A DNA stretch of 5,649 nt, from positions 1-5,649 of the forward strand of contig CALMDN010000329.1 of NCBI GenBank assembly GCA_937864935.1, in the 5' to 3' direction. Both the position numbers and the translations under genes were made by a program. Position 1 is the first letter of the stretch; every line of letters starts with the position of its first letter. Below, one piece after another: positions 1 through 5,097 of this stretch. Source of the stretch: an uncultured Bacteroidales bacterium (GTDB taxonomy: Bacteria; Bacteroidota; Bacteroidia; Bacteroidales; Lentimicrobiaceae). The notes beneath the pieces were generated by a model. The model was given only the letters and a program-made list of their open reading frames with translations, was not told where the DNA came from and did no database searches.

Positions 1-291
1 TGTCCGGTCGATCAGCTGCATTGCCATGGTACCGTTGTTCACCCCTATGCTCAGGTTAATGGCCTTATACAGATAATCCTGTGCAAGTGTGTCGGCAGGA
101 TTGGCATCAACAAATCCTGTGTACATTTCCAGCAGTTTCTTCAATGCTGCCGGATCGGGCCTGGCACCTTCCTTCTCCAGCTGTTTCTCAAGACCGGTAA
201 TGGCCTTGATTTCTTTATCGCGCTGCGAAGTACAGGAAGCAACAATCAGAAAGAGAAAACTTGCAGCCACAACGGCAATGGAATTCTTCAT
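1..291 (-). CDS. TPR-like lipoprotein, N-terminal part (runs off left edge)
   Basis: The first 97 codons of a gene reading leftwards are present; the C-terminus lies outside the window. The start ATG is at 291-289. Residues 1-19 form a lipoprotein signal peptide: a lysine at position 2, a hydrophobic core, and the lipobox VASC with the lipidated Cys at residue 20. The mature part begins with a charged helical stretch (about residues 24-45). It continues with helical pairs of the kind seen in tetratricopeptide repeats, including NPADTLAQDYLYKAINLSIG at about residues 68-87. The protein is probably anchored in the inner or outer membrane and acts as a helical scaffold; its partner is not visible. 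It lies 27 bases downstream of def on the same strand, so it is probably cotranscribed with ruvX and def. From memory, a TPR protein beside def is a common Bacteroidota arrangement. The lipoprotein call is firm; the TPR call is moderate because only part of the repeat region is seen. Confidence 0.82.
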   Translation of the reverse strand, partial: MKNSIAVVAASFLFLIVASCTSQRDKEIKAITGLEKQLEKEGARPDPAALKKLLEMYTGFVDANPADTLAQDYLYKAINLSIGVNNGTMAMQLIDRT

Positions 292-318
292 TTTGGGGAA
301 CTTAACGGTTAATGCTGT

Positions 319-894
319 TCAGAGGGCAGCTTTTTTTCTGGCAAGAGGGAAAATCATTTTATAGTCTGTTTTCACCAGACCTTTGGAAATTTCGGTGAGT
401 TTTCGCTTCAGCATCATTTTCCTCAGGGGATTGATGTGATCAACAAAGAGAATCCCGTCGAGATGGTCATACTCATGCTGAATAACCCGGGCAAATACCC
501 CTTTTATTTCCTCATCATGGTAAACAAACTGTTCGTCGTAATACTGAATTCTGAGCTCTGATTTACGGATGACATCTTCCCTGATCTGAGGTATGCTGAG
601 GCAACCCTCGTTGAATGCCCATTCTTCCCCTTTTTCTTCAACGATACGGGCATTGATGAATACCCTTTTCAGATCGGTTTCACCCGGGAAATCCTCGGCA
701 TAGGGTGTCGCATCAATCACAAACAAACGGATGCTTCTGTTGACCTGGGGTGCTGCCAGACCCACTCCGTTGGAAGAATACATGGTCTCAAACATATCGG
801 CAATAAACTGTTCAAGGCCGGGATAATCCTTGTCAATATCCACAGCAACCTTCCTCAGGGCCGGATGTCCGAAAGCTAAAACTGGTAAAATCAT
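319..894 (-). CDS. def: peptide deformylase
   Basis: Removes the N-formyl group from the starting methionine of nascent proteins in the cytoplasm, using a catalytic divalent metal (usually Fe2+). The 191-residue protein has all three family motifs. Motif 1 is GVGLAAPQ (residues 43-50). Motif 2 is EGCLS (96-100), whose Cys98 is a metal ligand. Motif 3 is QHEYDH (139-144), where His140 and His144 bind metal and Glu141 is the catalytic base. Length is slightly above the roughly 170 residues of E. coli Def because of a basic C-terminal tail. The start is well fixed, since MILPVLAFGHPALRKVA is the expected family N-terminus. It sits 50 bases downstream of ruvX and 27 bases upstream of the lipoprotein gene, all on the minus strand. 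No key residue is missing, and the enzyme should be active. Confidence 0.97.
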   Translation of the reverse strand: MILPVLAFGHPALRKVAVDIDKDYPGLEQFIADMFETMYSSNGVGLAAPQVNRSIRLFVIDATPYAEDFPGETDLKRVFINARIVEEKGEEWAFNEGCLSIPQIREDVIRKSELRIQYYDEQFVYHDEEIKGVFARVIQHEYDHLDGILFVDHINPLRKMMLKRKLTEISKGLVKTDYKMIFPLARKKAAL

Positions 895-944
895 AGGCCG
901 GTTTCAATCTAAAAGTTAATTATAGTACAGCGTGAATAGCGCCA

Positions 945-1376
945 CTACAGGCTGTTGCGGTTGAAAGCCAGGGTATCAAGATATGACTGCAGAATGATGG
1001 CTGCACTCACAGTATCCACCAGGGCTTTGTTCTGCCGGTCTTTTTTTCTGGCTCCTGAATCGAGGATCGCCCTTTTCGCCATCAGTGACGTGAACCGCTC
1101 ATCAATCCTTTCAACCGGAATCCCGGGAAACTGTTTTGTAAGCAAGCGGATAAACGGCTCAATAAATTTAACCGATTCAGAGGCCTGATTGTTCATCTGT
1201 TTTGGCTCTCCAACTACAAACAAATCAACATTCTCTCTGGAAAGATAATCTTTGAGAAAGGTGATGACATCTTTGGAATGCACTGTGGTAAGTGGTGATG
1301 CTATGATTCGCTGCTCATCGGTAACCGCAAGTCCTACCCTCTTCTGACCGTAATCAATGGCTAAAATTCTGCCCAT
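945..1376 (-). CDS. ruvX: RuvX/YqgF family RNase H-fold nuclease (putative pre-16S rRNA nuclease)
   Basis: 143 residues, the usual length of the YqgF/RuvX family. Family members have been linked to 5' end maturation of 16S rRNA, and older annotations call them putative Holliday junction resolvases. The RNase H-like fold is shown by the N-terminal strand IDYGQKRVGLAVTD (residues 7-20) with catalytic-type Asp8. It is also shown by the VVGEPKQMNNQAS segment (54-66), the DERFTS motif (92-97) with Glu93, and the C-terminal KKDRQNKALVDTVSAAIIL helix (111-129) with Asp121. These three acidic residues would form the metal site. The start ATG at 1376-1374 precedes the typical MGRILAIDYG N-terminus. 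It is the first gene of the minus-strand cluster ruvX-def-lipoprotein and is divergent from dapD, with which it shares an 82-base promoter region. The biochemical role is taken from the family and is not shown by the sequence. Confidence 0.94.
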   Translation of the reverse strand: MGRILAIDYGQKRVGLAVTDEQRIIASPLTTVHSKDVITFLKDYLSRENVDLFVVGEPKQMNNQASESVKFIEPFIRLLTKQFPGIPVERIDERFTSLMAKRAILDSGARKKDRQNKALVDTVSAAIILQSYLDTLAFNRNSL

Positions 1377-1396
1377 CCGTTGCTTTGAATTGGCTG

Positions 1397-1404
1397 CAAA
1401 ATTA
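1397..1404 (-). promoter_or_regulatory. -7 promoter box for ruvX-def-lipoprotein
   Basis: Read on the minus strand this is TAATTTTG, an exact match to the Bacteroidota -7 consensus TAnnTTTG. It lies 20 bases before the ruvX ATG, giving a short leader. I do not find a convincing -33 TTG at the expected 19-21 base spacing; only a T-rich run (TTTTTC on the minus strand, around 1425-1430) lies in roughly the right place. The assignment therefore rests on the -7 box and its position. Confidence 0.5.
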
Positions 1405-1408
1405 AGAA

Positions 1409-1418
1409 TTAAGCTTAA
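1409..1418. repeat. 10-base palindrome between divergent promoters
   Basis: TTAAGCTTAA is a perfect palindrome lying between the outward-facing -7 boxes of ruvX and dapD. Its position, upstream of both boxes and within reach of both -33 regions, would suit an operator acting on both genes. The region is AT-rich, so a palindrome of this length could also arise by chance. No regulator is identified. Confidence 0.3.
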
Positions 1419-1435
1419 ACGGTTGAAAAAAACTA

Positions 1436-1443
1436 TAATTTTG
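1436..1443 (+). promoter_or_regulatory. -7 promoter box for dapD
   Basis: TAATTTTG matches TAnnTTTG exactly and is the same 8-mer as the box facing the other way at 1397-1404. It ends 15 bases before the dapD ATG chosen here, so the leader would be very short. No clear -33 TTG is present 19-21 bases upstream; the nearest TTG (1423-1425) is only about 10 bases away. Confidence 0.5.
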
Positions 1444-1458
1444 ACCTACGGAAATCCA

Positions 1459-2283
1459 ATGATTATGGTATCAGAATTAAAAAAGATAACTGAAAATGCC
1501 TGGGAAAACAGGGAATTGCTCAAAGACCCTGAAACAACAGCAGCCATCGCGGAAATTATCGCTATGCTCGATAACGGCAGGCTCAGGGTTGCCGAACCTG
1601 CCGGTGGCGGATGGGTGGTGAATGAATGGGTAAAAAAGGCGGTTATTCTGTATTTCCCGATCAGTGGCATGAAAGTTACCGAAGCAGGTCCGTTGGAATT
1701 TCACGACAAAATCCCGCTCAAACGCAATTTCAGGGAACAGGAGGTTCGGGTGGTACCCCATGCCGTAGCACGATATGGCTCTTACCTGGCACCCGGTGTA
1801 ATCCTCATGCCTTCGTATGTGAACATAGGTGCATACGTCGGCAGCAATACCATGGTCGACACCTGGGCAACCGTGGGTTCCTGTGCCCAGATCGGCAAAA
1901 ACGTACATCTATCGGGGGGGGTTGGCATCGGCGGGGTACTCGAACCGGTGCAGGCAGCTCCTGTGATTGTGGAAGACGGTTGCTTTATCGGATCACGCTG
2001 TATTGTGGTAGAGGGAGTTCACATTGGTACGGAAGCAGTGCTGGGAGCCAATGTTGTCATTACAAAATCTACCAGAATCATCGATGTATCAGGAAATGAA
2101 CCGGTTGAATACAAGGGTTATGTTCCACCCCGCTCTGTAGTTATCCCGGGTTCCTATCCGAAAAAATTCCCGGCAGGTGAGTTCCAGGTATCCTGTGCGC
2201 TCATCATCGGCCGGCGCAAAGAATCAACCGATCTGAAAACCACCCTCAACAGCGCCTTGCGCGAGTTTGATGTACAGGTATAA
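1459..2283 (+). CDS. dapD: 2,3,4,5-tetrahydropyridine-2,6-dicarboxylate N-succinyltransferase
   Basis: Transfers succinyl from succinyl-CoA to tetrahydrodipicolinate in the succinylase branch of meso-diaminopimelate and lysine synthesis, thereby feeding peptidoglycan; cytoplasmic, trimeric in the family. The 274-residue product matches the usual length of about 270-275. An N-terminal helical domain (ENAWENRELL, residues 12-21) is followed by a left-handed beta-helix of hexapeptide repeats from about residue 107 to 210, including NIGAYVGSNTMVDTWATVGS. Asp134 (in MVDTWA) and Glu185 (in VVEGVHIG) are the likely catalytic acid and base by analogy with characterised DapD enzymes. The C-terminus carries the PPRSVVIPGSYPKKF segment. 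The reading frame is open back to an ATG at 1357, but that extension overlaps the ruvX start and the promoter region and lacks family sequence. I therefore place the start at 1459; ATG 1465 is an alternative two codons later. The gene ends in tandem stops TAATAA. Confidence 0.95.
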   Translation: MIMVSELKKITENAWENRELLKDPETTAAIAEIIAMLDNGRLRVAEPAGGGWVVNEWVKKAVILYFPISGMKVTEAGPLEFHDKIPLKRNFREQEVRVVPHAVARYGSYLAPGVILMPSYVNIGAYVGSNTMVDTWATVGSCAQIGKNVHLSGGVGIGGVLEPVQAAPVIVEDGCFIGSRCIVVEGVHIGTEAVLGANVVITKSTRIIDVSGNEPVEYKGYVPPRSVVIPGSYPKKFPAGEFQVSCALIIGRRKESTDLKTTLNSALREFDVQV

Positions 2284-2348
2284 TAAAAACTGAAAAATGA
2301 GTCCAATCCGAAAACTAACTTTTTGACACCAAAACACTAAAACACCAA

Positions 2349-2400
2349 CCTGTCTGCCTGAGCATACAGGCAGGCCTGTCTGCCTGAGCATACAGGCAGT
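2349..2400. repeat. tandem pair of 26-base hairpin units
   Basis: Two abutting copies (2349-2374 and 2375-2400) differ only in the last base. Each contains a perfect 7-base stem CTGCCTG/CAGGCAG with loop AGCATA, the stem arms being 2354-2360 with 2367-2373 and 2380-2386 with 2393-2399. CAGG/CCTG arms on either side allow longer alternative pairing. There is no spacer between copies and no following T-tract. Confidence 0.9.
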
Positions 2401-2444
2401 ACATCTCTAATTTTAACGCAATGATATGCAATACTTTGTGTAAA

Positions 2445-2471
2445 CCTGTCTGCTTGACTTAGTCAGGCAGG
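2445..2471. repeat. third, diverged hairpin unit
   Basis: This 27-base unit keeps the arms of the tandem pair (CCTGTCTGC at the left, CAGGCAGG at the right) but has a different centre. The centre extends the stem: CTGCTTGACT (2450-2459) pairs with AGTCAGGCAG (2461-2470), with one T-G wobble. Conserved arms with a changed loop suggest that the fold, rather than the exact loop sequence, is kept. Confidence 0.75.
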
Positions 2472-2549
2472 TTAGTGTCCTGGAGTCCTGGTGTAAAATC
2501 TACTTTTTTGACTTTTCGGAGCAGGCTTAAAAATCTAACTTAAACTATT

Positions 2550-3554
2550 TTGCTGAAACAGGTCCTGATCATCCAGACTGCCTCCCTGGGCGATGTCATA
2601 CTTTCAACCGCGCTGGCTGAAAGCCTGCACAGCCTTTACCCTGACCTGCAGTTGGATTATCTCATAAAAAACGGCTATCAGGGACTTTTTGCAGGGCATC
2701 CGTTCATACGGAAAGTTTACACTTTCGACAAAAGCAAAGGAAAGTACCGTAACCTGTTCCAACTGATATCAGAATTCCGGAAAACAGGGTATGATGCCGT
2801 TATCAATGTACAAAGGTTCGCCTCCAGTGGCCTGATTACTGCCTTGTCTGGTGCTCCTCACCGTTGCGGGTTCGATAAAAACCCTTTTTCCTTTGCCTTT
2901 AACCACAAATGCAGGCACATCATCAGCCACAAATCCCCTGCCGGGCACGAGATCACAAGAAATTTCGGGCTGATCTCCTGGATTCAGGGTATAGGGCAGG
3001 CGAAACCTGTGCTCTACCCTGATCCGCAAAATGCAGGAAGCGATATAAAAGAGCTATTTAACAATCAATACATTACCATTTCCCCATCCTCACTTTGGTT
3101 TACAAAGCAGTATCCGGCAGAAAAATGGATCGAATTTATACAGGCCTTACCATCCGGAATCCGGGTTGTTTTACTCGGAGGCAAAGATGACAGGGAGCTC
3201 TGCGAAACCATCAGAACACGGTCAGGAACGCGAAATATGAAAGTATTGGCCGGTGAATTAAACTTTCTGATGTCGGCACACGTTATGAAAGGAGCCGTTA
3301 TGAATTTCGTGAACGATTCGGCGCCCATGCATCTGGCATCATCGGTGAATGCCCCGGTTACAGCAGTTTTCTGCTCTACCGTCCCGGAATTCGGGTTTGG
3401 CCCTCTTTCCGACAATGCCTCGGTGGTTGAAACCCGGCACTCACTCAGCTGCAGGCCATGCGGTCTTCACGGTCACAGGCAGTGCCCCGAAAAGCATTTC
3501 AGTTGCGCTTTGTCAATAGAAAGGAAACAATTACTTGATCGACTTGATTTATGA
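2550..3554 (+). CDS. glycosyltransferase family 9 (LPS heptosyltransferase-like), TTG start
   Basis: 334-residue cytoplasmic GT-B enzyme of the family that adds ADP-heptose to the LPS inner core; the actual sugar here is unknown. The N-terminal Rossmann strand LIIQTASLGDVILSTAL (residues 6-22) carries the GD motif, whose Asp15 matches the catalytic base of WaaC-type enzymes. The C-terminal donor domain has SPSSLWFTKQYPAEKW (178-193), a glycine turn LLGGKDD, and NDSAPMHLA (255-263) with Asp256 in the nucleotide-sugar site. Four cysteines (301, 304, 312, 319) in a CxxC...CPEKHFxC pattern may form a structural site; similar patterns occur in other family members. The start is TTG: an in-frame TAA stands at 2541-2543, the family N-terminus begins at once, and no ATG occurs in frame until far downstream. 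It overlaps the next gene by four bases (ATGA), which indicates translational coupling. Confidence 0.92.
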   Translation: MLKQVLIIQTASLGDVILSTALAESLHSLYPDLQLDYLIKNGYQGLFAGHPFIRKVYTFDKSKGKYRNLFQLISEFRKTGYDAVINVQRFASSGLITALSGAPHRCGFDKNPFSFAFNHKCRHIISHKSPAGHEITRNFGLISWIQGIGQAKPVLYPDPQNAGSDIKELFNNQYITISPSSLWFTKQYPAEKWIEFIQALPSGIRVVLLGGKDDRELCETIRTRSGTRNMKVLAGELNFLMSAHVMKGAVMNFVNDSAPMHLASSVNAPVTAVFCSTVPEFGFGPLSDNASVVETRHSLSCRPCGLHGHRQCPEKHFSCALSIERKQLLDRLDL

Positions 3555-4126
3555 ACGACATTTTTGAAGCGGAAATTGCAAGAACAGTAAAAGTTCTGAA
3601 AAGCGGAGGGGTAATCCTCTACCCTACCGATACCATCTGGGGGATCGGGTGCGATGCCACCAATTACAAAGCTGTTGAGAAAGTTTATAAAATCAAAAAA
3701 CGTAAGGAAAACAAAAGCCTGATCATTCTGGTAAACGGTTTTAACATGCTGGCGCATTACGTCAGGAAAGTTCCGGAGATCACCGGTGACCTGATTGCAA
3801 GCATCGACAAACCGGTTACTGTAATTTACGACAATGTCTGCAACCTGCCGAAAAATGTTGGCGCAGCCGATGGCACCATCGCCATCAGGATTGTGAAAGA
3901 TGACTTCTGCAGCAGACTCATTGAGCTGTTTCAGAAACCGGTAATTTCATCCTCTGCCAACATATCCGGTGAAGAAGCCCCGCTGGTATTCAGCAGGATA
4001 GCTGAATCTATCATCAAAGAAGTAGATTACACCGTTGGCCTGTACCGCGACCAGTTTATCCAGGCCAAGGCTTCAACCATCATCCGGCTTTCAGAAAGCG
4101 GAGAATACAAAATCATACGTGAGTAA
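3551..4126 (+). CDS. tsaC: L-threonylcarbamoyladenylate synthase (Sua5/YciO/YrdC family)
   Basis: Makes threonylcarbamoyl-AMP from threonine, bicarbonate and ATP, the first step of N6-threonylcarbamoyladenosine (t6A) at position 37 of ANN-decoding tRNAs; cytoplasmic. The 191-residue single-domain protein is close in length to E. coli TsaC and lacks the extra Sua5 domain. Motifs seen are GGVILYPTDTIWGIGCDATN (residues 19-38) at the nucleotide/threonine site, the basic KIKKRKENKSLIILV segment (47-61), KPVTVIYD (87-94), the SSSANISG signature (133-140), and STII (175-178) near the C-terminus. The N-terminus aligns with the family from MNDIFEAEI. The ATG lies inside the end of the upstream glycosyltransferase gene (ATGA overlap), so the two are translated from one message. 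YciO-type paralogues share the fold, but the TDTIWGIGCDATN type sequence resembles the Bacteroidota tsaC-like group I know. Nothing here suggests a role specific to LPS. Confidence 0.93.
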   Translation: MNDIFEAEIARTVKVLKSGGVILYPTDTIWGIGCDATNYKAVEKVYKIKKRKENKSLIILVNGFNMLAHYVRKVPEITGDLIASIDKPVTVIYDNVCNLPKNVGAADGTIAIRIVKDDFCSRLIELFQKPVISSSANISGEEAPLVFSRIAESIIKEVDYTVGLYRDQFIQAKASTIIRLSESGEYKIIRE

Positions 4127-4140
4127 AAAATCTTTGCTTT

Positions 4141-4164
4141 AATGCATTGGCATTCAGATGCATT
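4141..4164. repeat. ATGCATT repeat pair over the 4147-4176 promoter
   Basis: ATGCATT occurs at 4142-4148 and 4158-4164, with 16-base periodicity. The first copy is inside the palindrome AATGCATT, so 4141-4147 and 4158-4164 also form an inverted repeat. Both copies lie on or between the proposed -33 and -7 elements, where a bound repressor or activator would directly affect transcription. This is candidate operator sequence only. Confidence 0.4.
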
Positions 4165-4176
4165 TGATTAACTTTG
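4147..4176 (+). promoter_or_regulatory. Bacteroidota-type promoter of the outer-membrane protein gene
   Basis: TTG at 4147-4149 (-33) and TAACTTTG at 4169-4176 (-7, an exact TAnnTTTG) are separated by 19 bases, the spacing expected for Bacteroidota housekeeping sigma factors. Transcription would start just downstream, leaving a leader of about 30 bases before the ATG at 4210. This is the best promoter in the window. It lies in the 83-base gap after tsaC and makes the next gene an independent unit. Confidence 0.72.
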
Positions 4177-4209
4177 CAAACTTTTTCAAGACATGGTTAA
4201 ACATTTGAA

Positions 4210-4923
4210 ATGAAACGCTTTACATTACTTTTTCTGTGTACTTTCTTTCTGATTTCTTCAGCAGTTATTGGTCAGGATTCAATTTCAGGCGGTAAGCTTC
4301 AGATTTCCGGCGAAATTTACAGCAAACACCTGTGGAGGGGATCGGCCAACGGCACCTCGGTCAGCTTTCAGCCCAGCCTTGAATATCAGATTGGCCGGTT
4401 TACCACCGGAGTGTGGGGTGCATGGTGCCCCGATGGCAGCTATACTGAACTCGACCTGTATTTCTCCTGCTCAGCGAATAACTTCACTTTTACCCTGTTC
4501 GATTATTTCTGTCCGGCAAATCCTGTTCAGAATTTCGATTTTTTTGAAATCGGAAAAGGCAGAACCCGGCACACCTTCGACCTGAACGCAGAATATGCCG
4601 ATCCTGACAAACATCCTTTTGCCCTTTTGGCCGCAGTGATGGTGTATGGCGATGACCTGGATCCGGAAACAGGCAGAAACAACTTTTCCACTTACATAGA
4701 ACCTTCAGTATCGTTCTCCCCCGGCAAATTCAACCTCAGGGCTTTTGCAGGGCTTACCCCCTTCAGCAGCTATTACGCAAACAAGGCTTCATTGATCAAT
4801 ACCGGAATCTCCGCTGCCCGAAAAATACCTGTCACGACTAAATACGGAGTCACAGTGAAAACTGCCTTTGTGTACAATCCCTTTAAAGAGCAGACCCATT
4901 TTACCGTCGGCGTAAAATTATAA
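4210..4923 (+). CDS. secreted protein, probable outer-membrane beta-barrel
   Basis: 237 residues. Residues 1-21 are a Sec signal peptide (MKR, then a hydrophobic stretch ending SSAVIG) with likely cleavage before Gln22. There is no lipobox. The mature part is rich in alternating aromatic/polar strands suited to a beta-barrel: GEIYSKHLWRGSANG (34-48), FTTGVWGAW, FTFTLFDYF, HTFDLNAEYA, FALLAAVMVYG, KFNLRAFAGLTPFSSYY. It ends in a strand, THFTVGVKL, as outer-membrane barrels often do. The opening G-x-x-x-SKHLWRG strand followed by a GVWGxW strand recalls the TorF-like/TIGR02001 type of putative small porin, but I cannot confirm membership. Its own promoter (4147-4176) and tandem TAATAA stops indicate a single-gene unit. 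Substrate and role are unknown. Confidence 0.8.
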   Translation: MKRFTLLFLCTFFLISSAVIGQDSISGGKLQISGEIYSKHLWRGSANGTSVSFQPSLEYQIGRFTTGVWGAWCPDGSYTELDLYFSCSANNFTFTLFDYFCPANPVQNFDFFEIGKGRTRHTFDLNAEYADPDKHPFALLAAVMVYGDDLDPETGRNNFSTYIEPSVSFSPGKFNLRAFAGLTPFSSYYANKASLINTGISAARKIPVTTKYGVTVKTAFVYNPFKEQTHFTVGVKL

Positions 4924-5097
4924 TAACCAGCTACTTCCCGGCTTCCATCCTTGTTCCGGCCTTTTGAGCAGGTAAACAGGCCATAAAAACTGACAAGGCC
5001 ATCTGAACAAACCGGTTACAGGGTTGTTATTACGGTTTGGATGTCTGCGATTGTTAGCGCAGTAACAATTAATTATTTTCTGACCCGATTTACACTA
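4924..5097. other. intergenic region upstream of the E1 gene
   Basis: These 174 bases between the barrel-protein gene and the E1 dehydrogenase gene contain no ORF I would support and no convincing terminator. CAAACCG (5008-5014) and CGGTTTG (5033-5039) form a perfect 7-base inverted repeat with an 18-base loop, with no T-tract after it. A second repeat lies at 5050-5069. No exact TAnnTTTG box is present. The AT-rich stretch 5063-5080 just after the second repeat is the likeliest promoter area. Confidence 0.5.
5050..5069. promoter_or_regulatory. 7-base inverted repeat, possible operator
   Basis: ATTGTTA (5050-5056) and TAACAAT (5063-5069) are perfect inverted copies separated by GCGCAG. They stand 29 bases before the E1 ATG and run into an AT-rich tract, as expected for a dimeric repressor site over a promoter. 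No T-tract follows, so a terminator is unlikely. Confidence 0.4.

Larger units (their letters stand above)
2299..2520. repeat. intergenic palindromic repeat element (MITE/REP-like)
   Basis: This element fills most of the 266-base gene-free gap 2284-2549. TCCGAAAA at 2307-2314 and TTTTCGGA at 2513-2520 form perfect 8-base terminal inverted repeats. Further matching pairs nest inside: ACACCA (2326-2331) with TGGTGT (2489-2494), and ACACTAA (2334-2340) with TTAGTGT (2472-2478). Inside these lie three related hairpin units (two at 2349-2400, one at 2445-2471) around a core at 2401-2444 that shows no other structure. ACTTTTTGAC (2318-2327) also recurs in direct orientation with one extra T (2502-2512). 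I see no coding potential. The nested palindrome fits a non-autonomous mobile or REP-type element; copies elsewhere in the genome cannot be judged from one window. Its right end is 30 bases before the glycosyltransferase start, so it may carry or affect that gene's promoter. Confidence 0.65.

Noticed and set aside
302..312. TTAACGGTTAA inverted repeat between def and the lipoprotein gene
   Set aside because: Five-base arms in an AT-rich 27-base intra-operon gap are too likely by chance, and no promoter box is present.
89..364. Plus-strand ORF over the lipoprotein and def end
   Set aside because: It is antisense to the lipoprotein signal-peptide region and the def C-terminus, both of which are clearly coding on the minus strand.
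1357..1458. Open reading frame extending dapD upstream to an ATG at 1357
   Set aside because: The extra 34 codons overlap the start of ruvX on the other strand and both promoter boxes, and carry no DapD-like sequence; the family N-terminus begins near 1459.
1477..1908. 143-codon minus-strand ORF inside dapD
   Set aside because: It is antisense to a well-conserved gene, His/Cys/Gly-rich without family features, and best explained as a shadow of dapD.
1626..2099. 157-codon plus-strand ORF in another frame of dapD
   Set aside because: Its Gly/Arg/Cys/His-rich composition is typical of an out-of-frame reading of hexapeptide repeats; dapD is intact in its own frame.
2354..2410. Rho-independent terminator after dapD
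   Set aside because: The stems are suitable, but no T-tract follows either hairpin and the fold is part of a larger symmetrical repeat. Some termination effect cannot be excluded.
2349..2471. CRISPR array
   Set aside because: The repeats are GC-rich hairpins, two copies touch with no spacer, and the third is diverged; no cas gene is nearby.
4268..4585. 105-codon ORF overlapping the barrel-protein gene
   Set aside because: It is an alternate frame of a gene that has a signal peptide and promoter; no independent start signal or motif is seen.
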